Of a DNA stretch of 64,000 nucleotides, positions 53,412 through 61,592 are shown piece after piece (within the stretch, counting starts at the first letter, position 1; each line of letters starts with the position of its first letter). Made by a program: the position numbers and the translations under genes. The DNA comes from Planctomycetaceae bacterium (lineage in GTDB: Bacteria; Planctomycetota; Planctomycetia; Pirellulales; Pirellulaceae): assembly GCA_020638975.1 (NCBI GenBank), contig JACKHN010000015.1, forward strand, positions 1 through 64,000. Reading direction: 5' to 3'. Under the pieces are notes generated by a model, which ran no database searches, had not been told where the DNA came from, and saw only the letters and a list, made by a program, of their open reading frames with translations.

Positions 53412-54194
53412 TCAGCACAGTGTATATCCACCATCGATGACCAACGCCGCGCCCGTCATATATCGCGATGCATCACTCGCGAGATAGACGGCCAAAGGAC
53501 CGAGGTCTTCAGGCTGACCATGGTCGCCCATCGGAATCTGCTGGCGGAAGTTAGCGACAACTTCCGGATGCAGCTTTGACCAGCGTACGTTTGGTTCCGT
53601 CATGAATCCGCCGGGGCAGATCGCATTGACGGTGATCCCGTGCTCCGCCCAGTCGACGGCCGTCGCACGAGTGAACTGAACGATCGCGGCCTTGGCGGTT
53701 TCGTAATGCCTGCCACGAATCAGCTTGCCAGCCACGAACGCGTTGATCGACGAGATGTTTATGATCCGACCGCCGCGTCCCCGTGCGATCATCGCTCTTC
53801 CAACGACCTTTGTACACAGAAACACGCTGGTCAAGTTCAAATCCATCAATTCACGCCACTTATCCAGCGGCATTTCTTCCGTCGGAATGTTTTCGCGACG
53901 CCCGCCGACGTTATTGATCAAGATGTCGATCGGCCCGTGCTCGGCGACGGCTTGCTCGCAGACGGATTCACAAGCTGCCATGTCATTCATGTCGGCTTGC
54001 AACGGAATCGCCTCGCGACCAAGTTCGCGGATGTCGTCCGCTGTTTTCTCCAGACTGGCAACATCTCGTCCCACCAGAATTACATCCGCGCCGGCATCGG
54101 CAATCGCCAGCGCCATCTCACGCCCCAATCCGCGACTGCCGCCCGTGATGAAAAGCCGCTTACCATCCAGTCGAAAGCGATCGAATATGCTCAT
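53412..54194 (-). CDS. SDR family NAD(P)-dependent oxidoreductase
   Basis: A 260-residue classical short-chain dehydrogenase. The cofactor motif is TGGSRGLGREMA (TGxxxGxG), NNVGG replaces NNAG, the catalytic Ser is in NISSINAF, and the Tyr-x-x-x-Lys is YETAK. Adjacent GGFMTEPN and the C-terminal DGGYT are typical. The likely role is oxidising or reducing a sugar alcohol or related substrate such as gluconate 5-dehydrogenase, but substrate is not determinable. Two neighbouring ATGs (54197, 54194) follow AAGGCGG; the second is taken, and the frame is open to 54221. Confidence 0.88.
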   Translation of the reverse strand: MSIFDRFRLDGKRLFITGGSRGLGREMALAIADAGADVILVGRDVASLEKTADDIRELGREAIPLQADMNDMAACESVCEQAVAEHGPIDILINNVGGRRENIPTEEMPLDKWRELMDLNLTSVFLCTKVVGRAMIARGRGGRIINISSINAFVAGKLIRGRHYETAKAAIVQFTRATAVDWAEHGITVNAICPGGFMTEPNVRWSKLHPEVVANFRQQIPMGDHGQPEDLGPLAVYLASDASRYMTGAALVIDGGYTLC

Positions 54195-54315
54195 CATTAC
54201 CGCCTTGGAACCAAAACCCATTGAAACAACCGTCGGCTCTCGGTAGAACCGAGTTGGGTTTAACGGACCAGCAGCGGGCTGTCAATCAAGAGTTGCCACA
54301 AGGAAGAGGTGAACG

Positions 54316-55305
54316 GTGAAGATCGGAGTCTTTTGCAGCGGTGGTGACGCGCCCGGGATGAACGCCTGCATACGAGCGGTCGTACGCCGAGCAATCTCGG
54401 AAGGTCACGAAGTCGTTGGCATTAACCGCGGTTATCAAGGTTTGCTCGACGAGGACTTCTATACGACAGACGCAGGGTCGCCTTTGATGACGCTGCGGAG
54501 CGTTTCGGGATGGTCAAGGTTCGGTGGCTCGCTGTTACGCAGCAGTCGCAGTTCCGAGTTTCGCACCGATGCTGGCCAGCAGAAAGCGGTCAAGGTCTTA
54601 GTGAAACATGGCATCGACGCGTTGGTGCCCATCGGCGGTGACGGAACCTTTCACGGAGCCGTTGCGCTCGCAAAGCACTGGGACGGGCCCATCGTGGGCT
54701 GTCCGGGAACGATCGACAACGACTTGATGGGAACCGACTTTACGATTGGTTTTTCGACCGCGGTACAAACGGCGGTCGAGGCAGTCGACAAGATTCGCGA
54801 TACCGCCGAGAGCCACGAGCGGATGTTCTTAGTCGAAGTGATGGGACGTCACAGCGGCTTCATCGCCGTCCATACGGCACTGGCCGCGAGTGCCGAGTGC
54901 GTTTGTATTCCCGAGACGAAGACAGATATCCCCGCCATCGTTCGAGATCTGCAAGAACTTAAGACGCGAGGAAAGACCTCCGTCATGATGATCGTGGCCG
55001 AGGGAGACGAGGAGGGTGACGCCGTGAAGCTTAACGAAGAGTTGCGAGCGGCTGGTAACCCCTTTTCGACGCGTTGCGTGATACTGGGACATCTTCAACG
55101 TGGCGGATCGCCTTCGCCCGAAGATCGAATTCTTGCCAGTTCGGTCGGTGACTTTGCCGTTCAGGCGATTCTCGAAGGCCAATCCGGCGTCATGGCAGGC
55201 GTTATCGGCGGTCAGACAACGCTCACACGATTTGAAGATACCTATGCCGTGCACAAGCCGATTCCGCCAGAGCTTTCTTCACTAATCGAACGACTAGCAA
55301 ATTGA
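54316..55305 (+). CDS. 6-phosphofructokinase, ATP-dependent type
   Basis: A 329-residue phosphofructokinase in group A, read from GTG with AGGAAGAGG upstream. It phosphorylates fructose 6-phosphate in glycolysis. The N-terminal nucleotide site is SGGDAPGMNACIRAVV, with GGDGTF (Gly in place of the Asp of PPi-type enzymes) and PGTIDNDL (Gly-Thr, catalytic Asp) supporting ATP as donor. MGRHSGFIA and GHLQRGGSPSPEDR with the substrate-binding residues are also present. It ends 10 bp before the convergent cytochrome gene. The ATP assignment needs a test, but the motifs point clearly that way. Confidence 0.92.
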   Translation: MKIGVFCSGGDAPGMNACIRAVVRRAISEGHEVVGINRGYQGLLDEDFYTTDAGSPLMTLRSVSGWSRFGGSLLRSSRSSEFRTDAGQQKAVKVLVKHGIDALVPIGGDGTFHGAVALAKHWDGPIVGCPGTIDNDLMGTDFTIGFSTAVQTAVEAVDKIRDTAESHERMFLVEVMGRHSGFIAVHTALAASAECVCIPETKTDIPAIVRDLQELKTRGKTSVMMIVAEGDEEGDAVKLNEELRAAGNPFSTRCVILGHLQRGGSPSPEDRILASSVGDFAVQAILEGQSGVMAGVIGGQTTLTRFEDTYAVHKPIPPELSSLIERLAN

Positions 55306-55315
55306 CGACCCGGCG

Positions 55316-56623
55316 TTAATCGTTCGCAACAGGTGCCGGAACTTGGATTCGGCTGCCGAGATAAGCGATTAGATCTCGCACCTCGGCGTTCGTCAGTTTC
55401 TGGAGTTGTCCGTCGGGCATCATTGAGGCCGGCGAGAGCGAGCGTTCTTCGATCTCATCCACTGGCAGCACAATTCGTTCATTGACAGCTTGGATCGTCA
55501 ACGACTGCTCATTTTCACTGACCAGCAAGCCCGTTATCACGCGTCCGCCAGTCGTCACAAAGAGATGCATCTGATAGTCCTTCGAGACGGCTCCACTGGG
55601 ATCGATCAGATTCTGCAAGATGTATTCAAGATTGGTTCGCTGCGAGCCCGTGAGATCGGGGCCGATCTCCTTTCCCGCACCGAATAGTTTGTGGCAACTC
55701 GCACACGTTCGATCGAATAACTCTCGACCGGCGACTAAGTCAGCGTCGGCAAGCGACTCGGCGGTGAGCTGTTGTTTGTACTTGGCGATGAGTTTCGCCT
55801 TATCTGCTGGCGTCGAGCGGACCTCGCCCCACAACCGCTTGACCTTTGCTGTTAACGCTTCGCTGCCAAGACTGTGTAACTGACGAACGGTAAATGCATT
55901 CAAGTCGGCGGAGTCGATACTGTTCGACTCGACGGCCTCCAACAGTTCGGAAGCCCAAGCTCGTTTCGAAGCCAGTGTTTGCAAAGCGTCCTGCCGGCTC
56001 GCCGCGTCAAAATCCTTGTAGGCGTTCAAGATCGTATCGACGGTCTGCGGATGATCGTATTCGGCAAGTGCTCGCAATGCAGCGCCACGTGTTTCCGTGT
56101 CGGCCACCAACTCGACGAGCAATCGATCAAATCCGGCATCTCTTTTAGCGGCAAGCAGTTCGATAGCGCGAACGCGATCCTCCCGATCCATCTGCTGGCT
56201 CATCGCCTGATCCCGAAGCAGTCGAATCGCCTCGGGATCGTCGAAGATCAATGCCAGCTGAATCGCTCGATCCCGCACTCCGCTGACGGAACTTTGCTGC
56301 AATTTCACCCACGCCGCAGGCCAATCCGTCGGCATCACGACTCGCCGGCGTCCTTCCAGTCCCTCGGCGATTCCCGTCATGATGTCTTGCTGCAGCTGCG
56401 GGTCATCACTTTCGCTCAGTATGCGAATGAGCGAATTGAGCCCTGGCGATTCCGCGGCCCACAATCCAGTAGTGGTACACTTTGCCGTAAGTTGGGCACT
56501 CCTGCCCGACAAAAGACGGCCAAGAGTGTCCGTCCTACTTTCCGGAATTTCAAACGGCACCACTACCCACGATCCGCTCGCCGCAAAAAAACAGACTAAA
56601 CTGAGAATCACCCATCGACGCAT
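55316..56623 (-). CDS. Short c-type cytochrome/HEAT protein carrying a 99-bp element in frame
   Basis: A 435-residue secreted protein with a signal peptide region, HEAT repeats (about residues 58-230) and a C-terminal heme domain CASCHKLFGAGKEIGPDLTG (near residue 306) followed by the PVC-type VTTGGRVITGLLVSEN region. It lacks the dehydrogenase propeller of the two larger proteins. Residues 20-52 are encoded by a 99-bp element, with 9-bp target copies encoding Gly-Ser-Trp (17-19) and Gly-Leu-Trp (53-55). Without the insertion the N-terminus would be a normal signal peptide ending near WAA|ES. The insertion keeps the frame (108 bp). Whether export still works is not known. Confidence 0.85.
   Translation of the reverse strand: MRRWVILSLVCFFAASGSWVVVPFEIPESRTDTLGRLLSGRSAQLTAKCTTTGLWAAESPGLNSLIRILSESDDPQLQQDIMTGIAEGLEGRRRVVMPTDWPAAWVKLQQSSVSGVRDRAIQLALIFDDPEAIRLLRDQAMSQQMDREDRVRAIELLAAKRDAGFDRLLVELVADTETRGAALRALAEYDHPQTVDTILNAYKDFDAASRQDALQTLASKRAWASELLEAVESNSIDSADLNAFTVRQLHSLGSEALTAKVKRLWGEVRSTPADKAKLIAKYKQQLTAESLADADLVAGRELFDRTCASCHKLFGAGKEIGPDLTGSQRTNLEYILQNLIDPSGAVSKDYQMHLFVTTGGRVITGLLVSENEQSLTIQAVNERIVLPVDEIEERSLSPASMMPDGQLQKLTNAEVRDLIAYLGSRIQVPAPVAND
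56468..56566 (-). mobile_element. 99-bp miniature element, copy D, inside a reading frame
   Basis: The same element as copies A-C but on the minus strand relative to them. The target duplications are CCACAATCC (56459-56467) and CCACGATCC (56567-56575), 8 of 9 bases matching. In the host gene's frame it is stop-free and encodes 33 residues rich in Thr, Arg, Ser and Leu. Confidence 0.88.
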
Positions 56624-56680
56624 GACAGCTACCTTTCTGATTCCATCAAAGCATCGGCGAGCAAGTACGTCAATTCACTG

Positions 56681-57706
56681 CTATTCATAAATCGGCAGAA
56701 ACGTATTGAACGCTGCCTCGCAGAAGTCGCCCGGATCGTTAAAGCGCCGATTCCTGTTAAGGGCACAGATCGCCGTCATCTCGTCGCCGGATAATTCAAA
56801 GTCAAACAGAGCGATGTTTTCATGCAGTCGTTCTGCGTTGGAACTCTTTGGGACGATCGCGGTGCCACGTTGAACGCCCCAGCGCAAGACGACTTGTGCG
56901 GAAGTGCGTGCGTGCTTCTGAGCGATGTCCTTGACGACTTCATGCGCAAGTACGGACTCACTCTGCTTGGCCATATTCAACGAGAAATACGATTGAGCGC
57001 CGAGCGGCGAGAACGCGGTGACTGCGATCTTCTCTTCCGAACAGAAACGCAGAAGCTTCTCCTGCGTCAAATGTGGGTGCAACTCAACTTGCAAAACCGC
57101 CGGTCGAATATCCGCGTAGGAAAGCAAATCGCGAAGCAACGATGTGCCAAAGTTGCAAACGCCGACATTCTTCACGAGACCGTCACGAACAAGTCCTTCC
57201 ATCGCACGCCAAGTCTCGTGAATGGGAACAGGGTCCAATTCCAGACGCGGCGACGCCGCTTGTGGATCAAAAAACCACTCCGGAGGATACCGCTCGTCAA
57301 ACGGAACAAAGCGCAGAGAGATCGGAAAGTGAATCAAGTACAAGTCGAGATAATCTGTTTGCAGATCTCGAAGCGTTCGCTCCACTGCTGGTCGCACATG
57401 CTCGGCACGATGATAAGTGTTCCAGAGCTTGGAAGTTATCCATAAGTCATCTCGCGCGACCGCTCCCGATTGCAGTGCTCGTTGCAAGCCGACACCAACT
57501 TCGGCTTCATTGCCATAATCACAGGCACAATCGAAATGCCGATATCCTGCATCAACGGCGGTCGTCACAATATCCGGTGTGATGGACTTGTCTACTTTCC
57601 AAAAGCCGAGTCCCACTGCCGGTAGCTTTCCTCCGCTTGCAAGTTCGAGGTGCTGTACGCTAATCGTGCTATCTCCTAAGTAAGTGTCCGTGGCTGGATC
57701 TTCCAT
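56681..57706 (-). CDS. Aldo/keto reductase
   Basis: A 341-residue TIM-barrel AKR. The catalytic tetrad is present: Asp and Tyr in FDCACDYGNE, Lys in TSKLWNTYHRA and His in LIHFPISL. NADPH-site segments are IVPKSSNAERLHEN and SPLGAQSYF. It resembles the xylose/aldose reductase group. Role: reversible reduction of a carbonyl on a sugar or aldehyde. It has a short N-terminal extension (about 15 residues) with no signal peptide, so it is cytoplasmic. No operon partner is obvious. Confidence 0.9.
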   Translation of the reverse strand: MEDPATDTYLGDSTISVQHLELASGGKLPAVGLGFWKVDKSITPDIVTTAVDAGYRHFDCACDYGNEAEVGVGLQRALQSGAVARDDLWITSKLWNTYHRAEHVRPAVERTLRDLQTDYLDLYLIHFPISLRFVPFDERYPPEWFFDPQAASPRLELDPVPIHETWRAMEGLVRDGLVKNVGVCNFGTSLLRDLLSYADIRPAVLQVELHPHLTQEKLLRFCSEEKIAVTAFSPLGAQSYFSLNMAKQSESVLAHEVVKDIAQKHARTSAQVVLRWGVQRGTAIVPKSSNAERLHENIALFDFELSGDEMTAICALNRNRRFNDPGDFCEAAFNTFLPIYE

Positions 57707-57996
57707 GCGCCAAAAATGAACGACACGGTTGAGCGTTAGAGTAACAGAATCTCTCTAGTGAGCTACTAGTTCTAGTTCGCTCTATTGCAGTGAGCAATCG
57801 AACTTGGCGTCGTGCATTCACCAGCGGCAATGTGCGTGCTAACGCGATGCTACTCAGTTCATTGCCCTTGGAGTGTGGCGAAATGACGCACCCTCACGAC
57901 TTTTTTGTTCAGTTGTTTCTACTGGCCTGACTTCGAACTCGATACAATAAGAGCGTTTCAGTACACCAACCTTCATGAAGACAAAGGAGACCACAA

Positions 57997-58296
57997 GTGG
58001 CAACGTTCATCACCACCATCAAATTCACGCAACAGGGGATCAAAGGGATCGACGAGACGACCAAACGTGCCGCAGCAATGAAGACGACTGCGAAGAAGCT
58101 AGGCACCAAGATCAAGGATATCTACTGGACTTTGGGCGACCACGATGGCGTTCTGATCTTTGAAGCGCCAGACGACGAGACGGCTACCTCCCTGCTGCTG
58201 TATCTAGGTTCTCTGGGAAACGTTCATACAACAACGGTGCGAGCCTTCACCGCCGCAGAGATGGACAAAATTCTAGCCAAGGTGCATCCAGGCTGA
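57997..58296 (+). CDS. GYD domain protein
   Basis: A 99-residue protein read from GTG, with AAAGGAGA upstream at the right distance. The sequence FITTIKFTQQGIKGIDET... and IYWTLGDHDGVLIFEAPDDETATSLLLYLGSLGNV matches the GYD domain (here G-D-H-D in the place of GxYD). GYD proteins are small, ferredoxin-like folds of unknown role, probably cytoplasmic. A single-gene transcript is likely, as the next gene starts 69 bp on with its own site. Confidence 0.88.
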   Translation: MATFITTIKFTQQGIKGIDETTKRAAAMKTTAKKLGTKIKDIYWTLGDHDGVLIFEAPDDETATSLLLYLGSLGNVHTTTVRAFTAAEMDKILAKVHPG

Positions 58297-58365
58297 AGTG
58301 TTCCTGCGTTGCAGTGACTAACAGAATCCTATCCCCAATTCATTCTCTTTTCGGAGAGGTGCAAC

Positions 58366-58830
58366 ATGCTACGTGTACTCCACCGTCTGACGATCGTCGG
58401 CGTCTTACTCACGAACGTCGCAGTTGCCGATGATGCCAAAGATGAAGCGACCCAAAGAGATCACATGCGAATCGAGGGGACTTGGCAAATCACGGCTCTT
58501 GAAATTAGCGGCAATAAGTCAAAAGCCGAAGATGTGAAGAAACTCACAGTGGTCAATGGCGATGATGGAACATGGAGCGTGCGAGCCGAAGGCAAGGAGA
58601 TCAGCCGAGGGACCAGTACGATTGCCCCCGCGCAGAAACCCAAGACCATTGACTTCACTTCGATGGAAGGTGGAGGAAAGGGCGAGCAATTCTTCGGGAT
58701 TTATGAACTCCGCGAAAACGTGCGAACGCTGTGTTTCGCGCCATCGGGAAAGAATCGGCCCACTGAGTTTTCTTCCACGCCAGAAAACCAGCATATTCTC
58801 GTTGCGTTTGAGCGAGTGAAGGCTGAATAG
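58366..58830 (+). CDS. TIGR03067 domain protein, secreted
   Basis: A 154-residue protein with a signal peptide (MLRVLHRLTIVGVLLTNVAVA|DD) and a small beta-barrel, lipocalin-like domain of the TIGR03067 type (IEGTWQITALEISG, GTSTIAPAQKPKTIDF, GIYELRENVRTLCFAPSGKNRPTEF). These domains are multiplied in planctomycetes; function unknown. GGAGAGG lies about five bases before the start. Confidence 0.85.
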   Translation: MLRVLHRLTIVGVLLTNVAVADDAKDEATQRDHMRIEGTWQITALEISGNKSKAEDVKKLTVVNGDDGTWSVRAEGKEISRGTSTIAPAQKPKTIDFTSMEGGGKGEQFFGIYELRENVRTLCFAPSGKNRPTEFSSTPENQHILVAFERVKAE

Positions 58831-59141
58831 CGGGGCCGGCAATACTTGCGCTTTGAGGTCAAAGGCGAGATGACCAAGCCACTTCAACTGGCTGCGTCTG
58901 GGGATTGAAGCAAGAATCCCAGGGTAGCTATGGTTCTCACCTTCCGTTGCATCTGGTTCAACAGTTCGCCTTTAAGATCGAGTACTTTGGACATTTGCGT
59001 GAATCGCGATTGACAAGAGCGTCTTACGCACAGGTTCAATGTCCGACTCGCTTGCGACGACTACTGCGATTCACCCGTCGACGACAGGAAAAGAATCCGC
59101 CCCATCTGGCGGGCGTTCCTGTTATTCTCCAAACTTCGGGA
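58831..59141. other. Intergenic region upstream of the TRIC gene
   Basis: About 310 bp. The TRIC reading frame is open backwards through much of this region (to 58905), but that part has no membrane-protein character or usual start and is not considered coding. No repeat or RNA was seen. Confidence 0.45.
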
Positions 59142-59747
59142 ATGATACAGCTGATCGAACTACTGGCCGTGATATCCTCCGCTACGTTTGGTGTGCTGTT
59201 GGCGCGCCGAAGTAAGCTGGACTTTGTCGGTGTCTTCAGCCTGGCGCTGATGGTGGCTTTTGGAGGAGGCACGCTCCGTGATCTCTTTCTCGATCGTCAC
59301 CCGCTGTTTTGGATCAAGCACGCGCATTATCCAGTGATCGTATTTGTGCTGGCTCTTGTAACATCGTTCATCCCGAGGTTGCCTGCTTCCGTGAGCAAGG
59401 TCCTCTATTTTCCGGATGCTCTCGGGTTGGGGCTGTTTAGTATTGTGGGTGCCGACTATGCATTGGCGTCCGGCACATCATGGTTCATTGCTGCCCTACT
59501 CGGAGTTGTGACCGGGACGTTTGGTGGAGTGATCGGCGATGTCGTCTGTAACGAGGTGCCGAGTCTCTTTCGCTCCGCTCCGCTTTACGCGACGTGTTCA
59601 TTTGTCGGGTGCTGGCTGTACATACTCAGCGAGCCGATACCAATCAGCGAGCCCCTCCGACTGGTCGCGGCGATTTCTGCCGTCGTCATCCTACGCCTTT
59701 CCGCGATCCACTGGAACATTCGACTCCCCGAATTTCAAGAAGACTGA
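59142..59747 (+). CDS. TRIC/UPF0126 trimeric cation channel family protein
   Basis: A 201-residue membrane protein with about seven helices arranged in two similar halves, each with a glycine-rich motif: FGVLLARRSKLDFVGVFSLA and VAFGGGTLRDLF in the first, GVVTGTFGGVIGDVVCNE in the second. Bacterial TRIC proteins form trimeric channels conducting monovalent cations or amino acids. The gene starts at ATG 59142 without a strong ribosome binding site. A clean terminator follows. Confidence 0.88.
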   Translation: MIQLIELLAVISSATFGVLLARRSKLDFVGVFSLALMVAFGGGTLRDLFLDRHPLFWIKHAHYPVIVFVLALVTSFIPRLPASVSKVLYFPDALGLGLFSIVGADYALASGTSWFIAALLGVVTGTFGGVIGDVVCNEVPSLFRSAPLYATCSFVGCWLYILSEPIPISEPLRLVAAISAVVILRLSAIHWNIRLPEFQED

Positions 59748-59780
59748 CGATCGGTTTCAAGGCACTACGTCACCTAACGA

Positions 59781-59809
59781 AAGAAGCCGACGAAATTCGT
59801 CGGCTTCTT
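59781..59809. terminator. Bidirectional terminator between TRIC and cold-shock genes
   Basis: AAGAAGCCGACGA is followed by a three-base loop and its exact complement TCGTCGGCTTCTT (59797-59809), a 13-bp stem with T residues on one side and A-rich sequence on the other. It can end transcription in both directions between two convergent genes. Confidence 0.92.
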
Positions 59810-59834
59810 TTAGCGTGTCAGGAACTATCTGATA

Positions 59835-60032
59835 CTAGATCAGCTTTACATTCTCAGCACATGGACCCTTTTGGCCACGACCTTCGGTGTAAGACACGCG
59901 TTCGCCTTCTCGGAGTTCCTCGAAGGTAACTCCTTCCAGCGCCGAGTTGTGGAAGAACAAATCCTTGTCCGTTCCCGTGTCAATGAATCCGAAGCCTTTG
60001 TCCATCAGTCTCTTGATCTTACCTTCAGCCAT
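59835..60032 (-). CDS. Cold-shock domain protein (CspA-like)
   Basis: A 65-residue single OB-fold protein with RNP1-like KGFGFIDTG and RNP2-like DLFFHNSAL motifs (aromatic residues Phe on the RNA face). It binds single-stranded RNA or DNA and acts as RNA chaperone. The start is the ATG at 60032, with AGGAAG about eleven bases upstream. The frame is open further, but that part does not encode a typical protein. The leader from the GH62 gene end (60253) is about 220 bp, longer than needed and possibly a regulatory UTR. Confidence 0.92.
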   Translation of the reverse strand: MAEGKIKRLMDKGFGFIDTGTDKDLFFHNSALEGVTFEELREGERVSYTEGRGQKGPCAENVKLI

Positions 60033-60253
60033 CTGTGTCCAACTTCCTGAAAAAATATCATGCGACGTCGCATAAACCAACATGGTTTCTTTGCTCCGCC
60101 GCCAGTGCCTGAATTGTACGCCTTTTCTCGCGTCACAGCGATGGGAGGCATTTCGACGCGACAATTGGGGTGTCGATGACGCAGGTATTCTCTGTCGGTG
60201 AAGGGAAACTGAGCAGAGTGGGCGAGCATTCGACGGGAGGATTCGTTCGCAGC

Positions 60254-61339
60254 TCAATCGCGAATCGCCTCCAACAAACCAAGTCGCCAGCCAAGTCGGC
60301 CATACTGGCTACCCCAATCCTCGTCCGCCAATCCTTGAAATAGGAAACGCAATTCGTCCGGGTCGACCTCAAGTCGTTCATCAATTCCGCGCCGGATGAG
60401 CTCACCATGACTGAATGAGTCGGTCCATCGGGAGCCTACCGACTTCACGTTCGCACCGCCAGCGAAAGGCTTGTCGGCTGATGATGCCAACGCCGTCCAC
60501 TCGCCATCGAGCGAATCGGCAAGGTACGCCTTGTAGTACCGCTTCCCTCGTTCACCGCTGCGTCCCTGTGCTTCGACGAGAGTCAGATACTTTTCTAAAC
60601 CCTGTAGCCGATATGTGTGGCTTGCTTCAAAGAAGTCGTCCCGCAGAGCCAGCTTCGGCGCACCGAAGCCGAATGGGAATGCTTGCAATCGCGTCTCGGC
60701 CCGCCACATGCGTCCATCCAAGGAAGTGAAGAAAAGGTGGGCTCGCTTATCGTCGCAAATCACCCAAAAGTCCAACCAACCCTTAAGCATGCCTGGCTTC
60801 TGCGCGTACATCGGCGTCGGTAACGACCAGGAGCTCGGAGTATTGATATCATCGGTTGTCGAGTAGCACGGGCCGAAGGGAATGCCGCGTTCTGAATCTT
60901 CCAACTGATAAATCAAGTACCACTTTCGATGCGGCGTGAAATAGAAAACTTGTGGGGCACCGTGATAACCCATACTCAGATTGAGCAGCTGCCATTGTGC
61001 ATCGTTCGCATCTTTCCAGTCCGCGAAACTGACGTGACCGATACGAATGTAGCCCGGTGGCTTGCCATTGCCCCCATTTAGTTTCCGGAGCGTACAGAAC
61101 ACATGCCACCGATCTTCATGGCGAACGACACTTGGATCCTTGACGGCGTGCCACGGATTGTCGGGAGATGGCGGTAGGTGATCGGAGTTTACTTCGAGAA
61201 GCGGTTCCGAGCATCGCCATAACAAGTTGCCCCTCGCAAAAGGGAAAGCAACTTCGTTCGGGCCATGTTGGGCGATCGCCGAATCGCACAGCAGAACGAA
61301 CGCGATGAGCAAAAGAACGATTTGTGCCGAAGTCTTCAT
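60254..61339 (-). CDS. GH62-type alpha-L-arabinofuranosidase, secreted
   Basis: A 361-residue protein with a signal peptide (MKTSAQIVLLLIAFVLLCDSAIA|QH) and a five-bladed propeller of the GH62 family. Catalytic and substrate-contact motifs are seen: KDPSVV (catalytic Asp), DFWVICDD (Asp) and SHGELIR (Glu), together with PQVFYFTPHRKWYLIYQLE and KPFAGGANVKSV. Members remove arabinose from xylan or arabinan. The frame extends up to 61429, but the ATG at 61339 gives the signal peptide and is chosen. It stands alone before the cold-shock gene. Confidence 0.85.
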   Translation of the reverse strand: MKTSAQIVLLLIAFVLLCDSAIAQHGPNEVAFPFARGNLLWRCSEPLLEVNSDHLPPSPDNPWHAVKDPSVVRHEDRWHVFCTLRKLNGGNGKPPGYIRIGHVSFADWKDANDAQWQLLNLSMGYHGAPQVFYFTPHRKWYLIYQLEDSERGIPFGPCYSTTDDINTPSSWSLPTPMYAQKPGMLKGWLDFWVICDDKRAHLFFTSLDGRMWRAETRLQAFPFGFGAPKLALRDDFFEASHTYRLQGLEKYLTLVEAQGRSGERGKRYYKAYLADSLDGEWTALASSADKPFAGGANVKSVGSRWTDSFSHGELIRRGIDERLEVDPDELRFLFQGLADEDWGSQYGRLGWRLGLLEAIRD

Positions 61340-61592
61340 GTCATTGTGACCTGATTCTGAGTTGATGATTCCAAAGCAATCGTGCGGACAGTCGAACGGA
61401 GACATTCGCAAAGCGAACAAAGGCTTCATACAGCCAGGATACTCACAAGTTAGCGAAATTGAGGTGAGTTTAATTGAGAAGTTGCTAGTGCGCCATCCAC
61501 TCTTATTTGTTGGGTAGAGTCATTTTAACTTGGTGCAAGCGTCGTAAGCTTCTTACTATTCAACCGACGGTGCCGTTCGTTCCAGGAACACT

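Noticed and set aside
60033..60257. Upstream extension of the cold-shock protein
   Set aside because: The typical cold-shock length and AGGAAG support the start at 60032.
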